Made by a program: the position numbers and the translations under genes. Positions 5,348 through 12,412 of a stretch of 16,747 nucleotides of DNA are shown in pieces. Origin of the DNA: Chloroflexota bacterium (lineage in GTDB: Bacteria > Chloroflexota > UBA6077 > JACQUR01); contig JACQUR010000121.1 of NCBI GenBank assembly GCA_016210245.1, positions 1 to 16,747 of the forward strand, given 5' to 3'. The notes beneath the pieces are model-generated. The model was not told where the DNA came from. It worked only from the letters and a program-made list of their open reading frames with translations, and made no database searches. Numbering within the stretch: position 1 is the stretch's first letter; each line of letters opens with the position of its first letter.

Positions 5348-6436
5348 TCAGCGAGTGCCCTGTTGGGCAGCAGGTAGGACGACGCCTAGATCGGTCATGC
5401 TGACACCGCGTTGGCGTAGCTCATCGAAAAGAGCGACGCGGGCGCCTCGCCAAGTATCGTAACAAGCCTTCCACGCCCTGCCAAACTCAGTGCTATCTCC
5501 GCCCGTCAGTACCCACAGTGCTTTCCGCGCCGCATAGAACTTTTCAACGAAGTCATCCAAGCGTCTCCGGATTTCTACGGCCTCCGGACTACTGGGAAGC
5601 GGTAGTAGTGACACTCCATCAAGAAGCATCTGTTCCTTTGGACGTGACTCGCTCAATCTGTACAGCATGTCGGAGGTCACCTTGACCTGACCCAAACCCG
5701 TGCTCAGGTACGAGTCATACACTTCTTCGAATACTCGGTCGAGCAACATGAACTCCCGCCCCACCTTCAGCCAGACTTCCCGTCCGGTTGGCGGCCCAGA
5801 TTCCGGTCCCAGATCAGCCATGCTGATGTTGTTCTGGCGCAGCATCTTGACGAGAGTCTCTCGCCCCGTCCGCCACTTTTCCTGAAACTCCGACCAAGCT
5901 TTGCCTGCCTTCGAATCCCTGTCCCACGTCGGGAGTTCCGCACTGTCCTGTTCGACCGCTACGCGAGCCTCTGCACGCAGCGCTGCGATTGCGCCAATCG
6001 CAAAGGCGAGGTCGAACCTAACTTGCTCCCCCTCGGCAGTCGCGGGAAGGGGCAGCAGAGTCACCTGATTCCGAAGCTTGGTTTCCTTTGCCATGACATC
6101 GCCCAGGTTGCCGCTACGGGGACGCATTATCAGCCTGGCATACCCCTCGGCAACCCTCTCGGCGCCCTGATCCATTGCGAAGAATTCCCGGCCGGCTCTC
6201 AACCAGCTTTCTCGGGCGATGACTGGTGTTGGCGTTGGTCTTGCCCGTTCCTGGGCCACAGCAGTGCCCACAGCAGCCTGGATGGTGGCATCGACATTGG
6301 GCGTAGGTTTGAGACTTGAGACGGGTGGCGCGGCGCACCCCGCAAGCAACAGCAGAGTGAGACCGAAGGATGCACCAGCAAGCCCTACTGCCATCCGGAT
6401 GAAAGCAATCCGGATAGTCGCCCCGTCTTGGCACAT
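5348..6436 (-). CDS. Lipoprotein with tandemly duplicated domain, unknown function
   Basis: The 362-aa product starts with a basic and hydrophobic signal (RIAFIRMAVGLAGASFGLTL) and a lipobox LLAGC with the lipidated cysteine at 34, so it should be anchored to the outer face of the cell membrane. A threonine/proline linker (about 40-72) follows. The rest is one domain present twice: residues about 76-210 and 219-351. Matching landmarks are SWLRAGREF/VWLKVGREF, LLPLP (127-131 and 277-281), a W...W..GR/W..AR helix, and a closing ISMADLG/VSMTDLG. ATG 6436 is chosen because GGAG lies 8 bases upstream; an upstream GTG (6445) and an inner ATG (6394) are alternatives. Base composition is more AT-rich than the neighbours. 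It is opposite in strand to the flanking microproteins. I know no function; surface exclusion or host-modifying cargo is only a guess. Confidence 0.85.
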   Translation of the reverse strand: MCQDGATIRIAFIRMAVGLAGASFGLTLLLLAGCAAPPVSSLKPTPNVDATIQAAVGTAVAQERARPTPTPVIARESWLRAGREFFAMDQGAERVAEGYARLIMRPRSGNLGDVMAKETKLRNQVTLLPLPATAEGEQVRFDLAFAIGAIAALRAEARVAVEQDSAELPTWDRDSKAGKAWSEFQEKWRTGRETLVKMLRQNNISMADLGPESGPPTGREVWLKVGREFMLLDRVFEEVYDSYLSTGLGQVKVTSDMLYRLSESRPKEQMLLDGVSLLPLPSSPEAVEIRRRLDDFVEKFYAARKALWVLTGGDSTEFGRAWKACYDTWRGARVALFDELRQRGVSMTDLGVVLPAAQQGTR

Positions 6437-6629
6437 TGCAGGCACTCCGGCGCCGAAGCGAACTGGATGTGTCCATCATACGTCAAGTCGTCAGCAGAGA
6501 CTAGTTCAGCATGCGGCAACGGGGAAGCAATGCCGGGGCGGCGGCCAAGTACCGGCGGAGCGATCAACGGGCTGCGTTCGGCGCACTCGACGCGCTTGTG
6601 CAGAGTCTGACGGCGGCGATGGGCGAGCG

Positions 6630-6719
6630 ATGGGATGCTGGCTTACCGTAGTGAGCTTGATCGTCGGAGTACTGGTAGGCTTCGGCGCCGGGGCGGTTGC
6701 TACCTACAGCCAACCCTGA
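6630..6719 (+). CDS. Membrane microprotein, 29 aa
   Basis: A 29-codon ORF that is almost entirely one membrane helix (LTVVSLIVGVLVGFGAGAVA) ending ATYSQP. The glycine/alanine pattern (GVLVGFGAGA) suits close helix packing. The upstream GGGCGAG is a poor SD, and no clear promoter is visible, so expression is uncertain. It mirrors the 39-aa membrane ORF on the other side of the lipoprotein gene. Short hydrophobic ORFs can arise by chance; confidence is limited. Confidence 0.35.
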   Translation: MGCWLTVVSLIVGVLVGFGAGAVATYSQP

Positions 6720-6800
6720 CCACGTGGATTACCTGGCAGCGCGCGGCGAGGCGACACACGGGAATGCACTGCCAATGGGTCCCTAGCATCCCTACCGTCC

Positions 6801-7760
6801 CTATCGATCTGCATCAGAGACGCACCCGGAGCGTTGCCGAAGCGTGATCTGGCGCGTGCGCTGGTTGTTGGAAGCGCCGCCGCTGAGCTTGCTGCGGCAG
6901 AACTCCACGCCGTGGAGCCAGAGGCGGAGGCGCAGGCGGTCCAGCGCGCGGGTGAGTGCGAGCGGTGAGGTGGGCCAGCCGAGCGGGAGCGTCCCGTTCG
7001 GGCTGCCCGCGCGGGCATGGGATGCGAGCGCCATCAATAGGTTGCTGGGGGTGTCCTGCCAGAGGTTGCCGTGGGTGCGCATCAACTCCAGCACGGACTG
7101 CACGATGGAGTCGTGGAGGCTTGGTTCCTCAACCTCGGCCACATCCACCCCCAGGGCCGCAAACTGCCGAAAGTTGCGGCCCTGACAGTGGGGACGGAGC
7201 GCGGGCGTGAAGTTCATGGCCTCCTGGCAGCGGGCGACGAATCGCCGCTCGGTTCGGAGGTCCCCCATGTGCAGGCGCACTACACCCTCCTCGCCGGTGT
7301 CGCCGCGCCGCAACGTGACCCACCAGACCGGGCCGCGCAACTGCTCGATGCGCACGACCTTGACCAGCTCGAAGTTCTGGCCGGGGCGCGCTTCCCAGGC
7401 GAGTTGGTCGTCGGCTTCCTGGATCAACTCGGCCACGTCGTCACTGCACAGCCCTCGGCCCGTACCGATCGGAAACGTGGCGAATAGCTGCTCGATGGTC
7501 GCGGCCGAGAGCCTGGCCCGGCGAAGCTCCAGGATCACTGCCGCGTCTATGGCTCGGTGAGACGCAGCGCCGGCCCATTCACCCTCCCCGGGTGTTGCCG
7601 CCTCGCAGATAGCCCGCCGAATCTTGCCGGGAATAGCGATGGCTGCCAGGTCCAGCTCAAGCTGCTGCCTGGCTGGGTCGTCTTCGACCAGGGACTCCAC
7701 CCAGGAGAAGTCGGACTCGTCCAGAAAGGTCGGCTCTTGCACCTCATCCTCTCCAGTCAC
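6801..7760 (-). CDS. Replication accessory protein, PriCT-like and winged helix
   Basis: The 319-aa product has an acidic N-terminus. Residues 70-115 (AIDAAVILELRRARLSAATI, then FATFPIG) resemble the PriCT-type helical segment found after primase domains. A strand-rich middle follows at 130-185 (KVVRIEQL, VWWVTLRRGD). The C-terminal winged helix (about 230-308) has the pattern LW.DTPSNLLMAL...WPTSPLALTRALDRLRLRLWLHGVEF that ends many phage and plasmid primase-helicases. The start GTG at 7760 follows AAGGAG at 7 bases. The frame is open further upstream, but that part is basic, low in complexity and contains repeat DNA. Downstream of the replicase and next to iteron-like repeats, it is probably a replication initiation or helicase-loading factor, perhaps the repeat-binding protein. 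That is inference. Confidence 0.75.
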   Translation of the reverse strand: MTGEDEVQEPTFLDESDFSWVESLVEDDPARQQLELDLAAIAIPGKIRRAICEAATPGEGEWAGAASHRAIDAAVILELRRARLSAATIEQLFATFPIGTGRGLCSDDVAELIQEADDQLAWEARPGQNFELVKVVRIEQLRGPVWWVTLRRGDTGEEGVVRLHMGDLRTERRFVARCQEAMNFTPALRPHCQGRNFRQFAALGVDVAEVEEPSLHDSIVQSVLELMRTHGNLWQDTPSNLLMALASHARAGSPNGTLPLGWPTSPLALTRALDRLRLRLWLHGVEFCRSKLSGGASNNQRTRQITLRQRSGCVSDADR

Positions 7761-7910
7761 GGGTTTGCTCCTTGGCTCGCTCACGGCCATCCCGTTGGGT
7801 GTCCGTCGCGCTCCGACGTGGCTTTCCTTCGGTGGATCGCCTGGGTTCATCTGCTGTCGCCTCGCGCTGCCGGGGTGGCCGCGGCGTGGTTCGGGGCCAC
7901 GGCGGTCGAG

Positions 7911-8129
7911 CTTTTGTCGTTTTGTCGTTCTTGTCATCGTGGGTGGGCCAGCGACTGCCTCGGCTGGTAACCGCCTGCGGTAGCCACCCCGGCTTTTGTC
8001 GTTTTGTCGTTATTGTCTGCGGAAGGAGGTCCGCCGCATGGCGGTGGAGGGGCTCGGGGCAAAGAAATGTCTCCACTACTCCGGTGCGCGTCATCTTCTC
8101 AGCCACGATAAACGACAGAACGACAAAAG
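7911..8129. repeat. Iteron-like 25-bp repeats, candidate replication origin
   Basis: A 25-base sequence occurs at 7911-7935 and, with one change, at 7993-8017, 82 bases apart. A third copy, 23 bases and inverted, lies at 8107-8129. Each copy is itself built from the 8-mer TTTTGTCG repeated in tandem, ending TTGTC. All three copies fall between the stop of the replicase gene (8131) and the start of the winged-helix replication gene (7760). Tandem repeats beside replication genes fit iterons or an operator for these genes. Confidence 0.7.
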
Positions 8130-8130
8130 G

Positions 8131-10446
8131 CTACGCGAGGCGCCAGTAGGTGGCCGGGCGTCCGCCAGTCTGTTCGACCTCCTGGACGATGAGGCCATCG
8201 CCCGCCAGGGCTTCCAGCTCGTCGCGCAGCCTCCTGGCCGGAAGATTGCGCTTGAAGACGCCGTGCAGCAGGTCGCTCTGGCTCACCCGCCCCTGCTGCT
8301 TGAGTGCTTGGAGAATCCGGATATTGAGGCCGCGTCGCTCGGCGTGCAGGTGGCGATACACCCGCGCAGCGTGGGCTTTGAAGTAGGCCACCAGGGTGAT
8401 GGCCGAGGTGAGGGTCCCAACCCCGACCTCGGATACCTCCGGCGCCTCAAGCATGTGCAGGATGAGCGCGAGGCGCGCGAGTTGAGCGGGGAACTTCGCC
8501 CACGGGCCACGCAGCCGCGTGGAGAAGGAGTCGGAGGCCATCTCTGCGACGTGGGCCTGATACCAGGCCTCCCATACGGACTGTGCAGCACGGCTCAGGC
8601 GCACCACGAGGGGCTGCGCATCGCCGTTGTCGTCAGTCGTGTCCTCCAAGGTGTAGAGCCGCTCGAAGATCACCTCGACAGCCTGGACTGTCTCCTCAGA
8701 CACCTCATCCGACGACCAGTGGTCCGGCACGGGGTCGGGGAAGCTCCACAGCAGGCGGTCGAGGAACCCGTCCTCGCGTTGTGCGGTATCGCCGAGGTCC
8801 GGCAGCAGGTCCGGCTGCACACCGCCAACCACGGAGAGGCACGGGCGGGGCACGAAGATCGGCGGCGCCCCCTTGCGGTCCACCTTGACCGGCTCACGGC
8901 TCCAGAAGCTCAAGAAGTGCTGGCGGTCCGCCCCTCGGCCGTTCCGATACTGGTCCATCGCCCTGACCCACCCAACCAGCTCGTCGCGGATCAGGGCCAG
9001 TCCTTTGTTCGCGGCGAGCATCGCGGCCAGCGCTTCGCTGGTGCTGTCGGTAGTCAGCACACTGTAAAAGGGAGGCTCGTCCGGCTTCGGCCCACGTTGC
9101 GCCTTGTTCTGGCCCTCCCAGCGAGCCAGGTCTTCCCGGTACTCGGCCATCTGGCGCTTCCAGTCCTGCGCCAGACGCCCCTGCACGCGATGGATCGGGC
9201 GACCGGCGAGGTTGAGAGCCGGGCTTTTCTTGCTGCCTGGCTCCGCTACGACCGCGGCGTACAGGTTTGACCCCTCGCGCCAGCCTGGCTTCAACTCAAG
9301 CTCGACCGCGTTCCCGACCGTGGCGCCGGCCAGCACCAGCAGCGGCACGGCGATGAACTCGGGGGGCGCGACGATGCTGCGCGCGCCTTCCTCGGCCAGT
9401 GCCCGGATGGACGGCGGCAGCGCCTCCAGCGGGAAGGGCGGTGGCCCCTCAGCATCGGCGCGGGGCGCCGATGGGCGGCTACCCTCGGCCAGCACCTTGG
9501 CAGCGATGCGCGCGTACTCGCGCTCGCCCCCGTCTCGCCGCTCGGCGTACTTCTCATAGCCAAGCGCCTGGTCTCGCTCGGCGAGCGCGGCGACAATCCC
9601 CGCGCTGGACGCGCCGGCCCTCGCGAGCGCGGCGCCGAGGGCGTAGAGCGTCTCGGAGCGATCCGCAGTACCTGGCCCGTCGGTCGGCCCAAGCCCCCCG
9701 CCCCGCCTGACCGCCAGGCGACCATGCCAGAGGTCGAGGCCACAGACATCCAGTCGAACGGGGGGCTCGTCGGCGCCCGGTGTCAGCTCGGCTACCGTAC
9801 CGTTGCGCTGCTGTGCGTCCGAGAGCATCTGCACCGCCCGGTCAGGCGCAGGCACCAGGGGCGGGGCATCCAGTGGGTCGAGGTAGACCGCACATCCGCA
9901 GACGTGCCAGCCATAGACGACAACATAGCCGTTGGTCTGCACGTCCAGTTCGCCAGACGTGCCGCTGTTGATGATGCTGGCGATGGGGCACCCGTCGGGA
10001 CGGAGAAACAGGTAAGCGTCGCTTCTGGAACGTCGCACGACGGCTCCCTGGAGCCCCAGGTCGTGCGCCTCGCTCTGCGCCGCGCCCGAATCCGGGTCCA
10101 CCAGAAGCAGACCGGCCGACTCCAAAGCAACCGCGACCGTGGCATCCGGGCACTCGTACCACCACCTGCTGATCTTGTTCGGGTCGGTCGTCGCGTCCAA
10201 GACGCCTTTGGGTACCAACGAGCCGAGCGGGTGCTTGCCCGGGTGCTGGCAGTTGGCCTTGCCGCAGGCACAGCGCCCGCCTCGCACTGGCCAGAGGGGA
10301 AGCACTGGCCAGCCCCAGCGGGCACAGCGGAGGGCGAAAAGCAGGGGCGCGAGGCCGCGCATAGGATAGGGCATAGGTTTGGGCGGGGCGAAGCGGCGCG
10401 GGCGGGGATTGATGCTGGCGTCGATGGTGTAGGGCCTGAAGGGCAT
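8131..10446 (-). CDS. Prim-Pol/DUF3987 replicase (primase-helicase type)
   Basis: This 771-aa multidomain protein is probably the main replication enzyme of the element. Residues 35-200 form an archaeo-eukaryotic-type bifunctional primase/polymerase domain: a WGWPVLPL start, a zinc knuckle CACGKANCQHPGKH (59-72), KGVLDATTDP, the metal-binding VDPD (D117, D119), and LDVQTNGYVVV (D168). A helical PriCT-like part covers about 262-320. Residues 340-690 match DUF3987, with a P-loop-like AEPGSKKSP (401-409), LIRDEL (485-490, Walker B-like) and GGVQPDLLPDL. The C-terminus (705-771) is a winged helix. The start ATG 10446 lies two bases after the upstream stop (10449), so translation is coupled; a TTG at 10461 is unlikely. 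The histidine usually found in the second AEP motif appears replaced (SDAYLFLRP). Confidence 0.88.
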   Translation of the reverse strand: MPFRPYTIDASINPRPRRFAPPKPMPYPMRGLAPLLFALRCARWGWPVLPLWPVRGGRCACGKANCQHPGKHPLGSLVPKGVLDATTDPNKISRWWYECPDATVAVALESAGLLLVDPDSGAAQSEAHDLGLQGAVVRRSRSDAYLFLRPDGCPIASIINSGTSGELDVQTNGYVVVYGWHVCGCAVYLDPLDAPPLVPAPDRAVQMLSDAQQRNGTVAELTPGADEPPVRLDVCGLDLWHGRLAVRRGGGLGPTDGPGTADRSETLYALGAALARAGASSAGIVAALAERDQALGYEKYAERRDGGEREYARIAAKVLAEGSRPSAPRADAEGPPPFPLEALPPSIRALAEEGARSIVAPPEFIAVPLLVLAGATVGNAVELELKPGWREGSNLYAAVVAEPGSKKSPALNLAGRPIHRVQGRLAQDWKRQMAEYREDLARWEGQNKAQRGPKPDEPPFYSVLTTDSTSEALAAMLAANKGLALIRDELVGWVRAMDQYRNGRGADRQHFLSFWSREPVKVDRKGAPPIFVPRPCLSVVGGVQPDLLPDLGDTAQREDGFLDRLLWSFPDPVPDHWSSDEVSEETVQAVEVIFERLYTLEDTTDDNGDAQPLVVRLSRAAQSVWEAWYQAHVAEMASDSFSTRLRGPWAKFPAQLARLALILHMLEAPEVSEVGVGTLTSAITLVAYFKAHAARVYRHLHAERRGLNIRILQALKQQGRVSQSDLLHGVFKRNLPARRLRDELEALAGDGLIVQEVEQTGGRPATYWRLA

Positions 10447-10448
10447 GG

Positions 10449-10745
10449 TTAGTCTCTCCAAAGCTCCGGCGGGTCGTCGGGTTCCGCTTCAACCTCGGTA
10501 TGCACGGAGGTCTGACCCTTGTAGAACTCGAACACCACGGCGAAACGGTGCTGGCCGTTCTCACACCACGCTTTGACTCGGACGATGGCGCCCCGCGCGC
10601 CAGAGGGTGGTCGCCTATGCTGCTGCACGCCGTCCCCCGTGACGGTTGCGACGTTGCCATTCTGGTCGACCTCCACACTAGCGAGGTGTATGTACTCAAA
10701 CTGGCAGACCGGGCAGAGGACTACCTGCGGCTCACGCATTGCCAT
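10449..10745 (-). CDS. Zinc-ribbon-like protein of the replication operon
   Basis: A 98-aa protein with CPVC at residues 11-14 and a second C/H pair (C61 and H66 in WCENGQH), the arrangement of a small zinc-binding fold. The pattern CP.C...Y.H ... RVKAWCENGQH ... F..YKGQT is one I associate with small conserved hypothetical proteins of actinobacterial and Chloroflexota mobile elements. It overlaps the end of the HTH gene (10732) and is separated by two bases from the replicase start, so the three form a tight operon. The first ATG is very close to GGGGGA; a second ATG at 10739 is better spaced from it and may be the true start. Function unknown. Confidence 0.8.
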   Translation of the reverse strand: MAMREPQVVLCPVCQFEYIHLASVEVDQNGNVATVTGDGVQQHRRPPSGARGAIVRVKAWCENGQHRFAVVFEFYKGQTSVHTEVEAEPDDPPELWRD

Positions 10746-10938
10746 TCCCCCGGGCGGCCTGTCGCTCGGCCCACTCTCTCAGACCGGAGAGAGGGATGCG
10801 GCGGACCCGGCCAACCGTGACTGACGGAAGATCACCAGCCGCCATGAGCTGGTAGACGAACGACCTGGAGAGGCGGAGCAGCGCCGCTGCCTCGTTGACG
10901 GTCAACCATATCTGCTCCTGGAGCGCCTGTGCGGTCAC
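10732..10938 (-). CDS. Excisionase/AlpA-like HTH (helix_turn_helix_17) protein
   Basis: The 68-aa product carries a MerR-like winged helix of the excisionase type: WLTVNEAAALLRLSRSFVYQ (11-30), LMAAGDLPSVTVGRVRRIPL (31-50), then a final helix REWAERQ. Such proteins bend DNA as recombination directionality factors or act as activators (AlpA). GTG 10938 is chosen because GGAGG lies 6 bases upstream; the frame is open further upstream into the divergent promoter region, which is unlikely to be coding. It heads the leftward replication operon rather than lying next to the integrase, so it might regulate replication genes as well as excision. Confidence 0.85.
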   Translation of the reverse strand: MTAQALQEQIWLTVNEAAALLRLSRSFVYQLMAAGDLPSVTVGRVRRIPLSGLREWAERQAARGNGNA

Positions 10939-10996
10939 GTCGAACCTCCATGATGGATGTCTCCCTGCGCATATCCTCGCATACACTGGGTCCCCG

Positions 10997-11028
10997 TGGT
11001 ATACTCTAAAGGTCACTCTTAGAGTCAA
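10997..11028. promoter_or_regulatory. Overlapping divergent promoters with an inverted repeat
   Basis: On the plus strand an extended -10, TGGTATACT (10997-11005), points to the zinc-finger gene at 11036. On the minus strand TTGACT (11028-11023) and TATACC (11003-10998) point to the HTH gene, with a 19-base spacer. The inverted repeat ACTCTAA (11003-11009) / TTAGAGT (11019-11025) lies between them, so one bound protein could switch both directions. The HTH protein is a candidate. The promoter assignments are approximate. Confidence 0.5.
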
Positions 11029-11035
11029 CCGCCAC

Positions 11036-12244
11036 ATGCAGAGCAGTAGGCGAACGAAGGACTGGCGACCGCTTCCACGGGACTACCTGCGGCTGGAAGT
11101 GCATGACCCGGCCGAGTTGGGGCCGCCGACCATTCCGCGCACCGTGCGCATCGTAGACGCGCGGGTGAGGCCGGATGGGACGCTGCGCCGGTTCGATCCG
11201 CTGGCGGAGACTCCGCCCGAGGGCGACCTGCCGGACATGGCTGAATGGCCGCGTCTCGAATGGGAGTGGGACGGACTGAGCGCCAAGGCAAGCGCGCAGG
11301 TAGAGGCGTGGTTGGAAGGCCGCGCTCCGCTTCCCTCGGCGCAGGACTGGGACAGGGCGTGGAAACCGGTCGTGGCGCGGGCAAGCGGGGTTCAGGCGCA
11401 GTCCCCGGACGGGGCACTGGGCCGCTTCGCCCGGCTGGCCTTGCCGGGCGACAACGGGCTGGTCTTGCGGAGTCCAGAGTGGCTGCGGGCAGTGCTGGAC
11501 TTCGCGCGACGTTGGGGGCCACTCAGGGTGTGCTTGCACCGCTTGCCGGGAAGCCACGTGGTGGGGCTCGACGAGCATCTCCACCCCGAGCGGTGCCCCG
11601 TGCTGCACGAGCTTCGAGGCGACCACTGTCAGCCCTATGAGCCTCTGTCGGTATGGCTGACCTGGGCCAGGCAGGCAGCCGCCACGCTGCGGCTGGCCGA
11701 CGACTTGCAGGAGCACCGGCCTGGCGACACGAAGGACCGGGAGGCGCTCGGCTTGGCCAGCGGCCCGCGGGCACCGGGTAGCGCGTGGGCAATGGCCGAG
11801 CAGTTGTCAGGGCTGGCCGCGCAGGTCCAACAGCCCGAACTGGCGAACATGGCGGCAGTATTCCGCCAGTCCGGGCAGGACCCGGCATCTCTCGCCCGGC
11901 AGGACCTTGACCGAGCCATTGCACGCTGGTTCATGCTGGCCGGTGCGATCCCCACGCTGCGCCGGGCGAACGATGGGCGGATGGTTGCCTCACTCGACAC
12001 AGCCCCCGGTGCCTTTGGACTTCTGGCCCTGCGGCTCGTGGCTGCCTACGTTGGCGGACGGATTCGACGCTGCGGTGCATGCAATCAGCCGCGCGAAGTG
12101 CAGAACGGAGATCGACGCCCCCGGTGGGATCGAGCATGGTACTGCTCGGCAGAGTGCCGCCAGGAAGCACACCGCATTGTCGCGCGGGAGTCCAAGAAAC
12201 GGAGGAAGGAGCAGAAACGTGGGAACACAGAGCGCGTCGGATAG
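11036..12244 (+). CDS. Unknown protein with C-terminal CGNR-like zinc finger
   Basis: A 402-aa protein. Most of it matches no family I know. It begins with a basic stretch, a strand-rich region (about 15-60) and a long helical middle (about 210-310). At the C-terminus is a zinc finger C346/C349 ... C370/C374 (RRCGACNQ then WYCSAECRQEAHR), followed by a very basic tail (ESKKRRKEQKRG). The finger and the helix before it resemble CGNR-type regulators, which suggests DNA or RNA binding. The ATG at 11036 is used because it lies just after the promoter region; no good SD is seen, so translation may start close to the mRNA 5' end. It is divergent from the replication operon and 168 bases before the integrase on the same strand. 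Possible roles are regulator of integration or an accessory function. Confidence 0.75.
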   Translation: MQSSRRTKDWRPLPRDYLRLEVHDPAELGPPTIPRTVRIVDARVRPDGTLRRFDPLAETPPEGDLPDMAEWPRLEWEWDGLSAKASAQVEAWLEGRAPLPSAQDWDRAWKPVVARASGVQAQSPDGALGRFARLALPGDNGLVLRSPEWLRAVLDFARRWGPLRVCLHRLPGSHVVGLDEHLHPERCPVLHELRGDHCQPYEPLSVWLTWARQAAATLRLADDLQEHRPGDTKDREALGLASGPRAPGSAWAMAEQLSGLAAQVQQPELANMAAVFRQSGQDPASLARQDLDRAIARWFMLAGAIPTLRRANDGRMVASLDTAPGAFGLLALRLVAAYVGGRIRRCGACNQPREVQNGDRRPRWDRAWYCSAECRQEAHRIVARESKKRRKEQKRGNTERVG

Positions 12245-12412
12245 GCGATACATTGCGTGCGTTCGGACGGATGCGCCACTGGGAACATGGAGCCTGGGGC
12301 CACAGCCCCGAGGCGCTCTTGTATGGGAGCGCGTGGACTGCCGCTGTGGTCGGTGCGCGCCAGCGACCACCGGCGCAAGATCGCGAAGCATGAGGAAGAG
12401 AGGAGACGAGCG

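Noticed and set aside
7744..8106. A 120-codon minus-strand ORF between the two replication genes
   Set aside because: It is proline- and arginine-rich, includes translated repeat DNA, has no SD, and overlaps the supported start of the next gene.
7996..9270. A 424-codon plus-strand ORF opposite the replicase, with ATG 8038 preceded by a perfect AAGGAGGT
   Set aside because: The SD is striking, but most of the frame is the mirror of the well-supported Prim-Pol/DUF3987 gene in GC-rich DNA, and the translation shows no family features. The SD match is probably chance.
12257..12412. N-terminal extension of the integrase from ATG 12257
   Set aside because: The extra residues do not resemble an integrase N-terminus, and ATG 12413 has a good SD and the usual family start.
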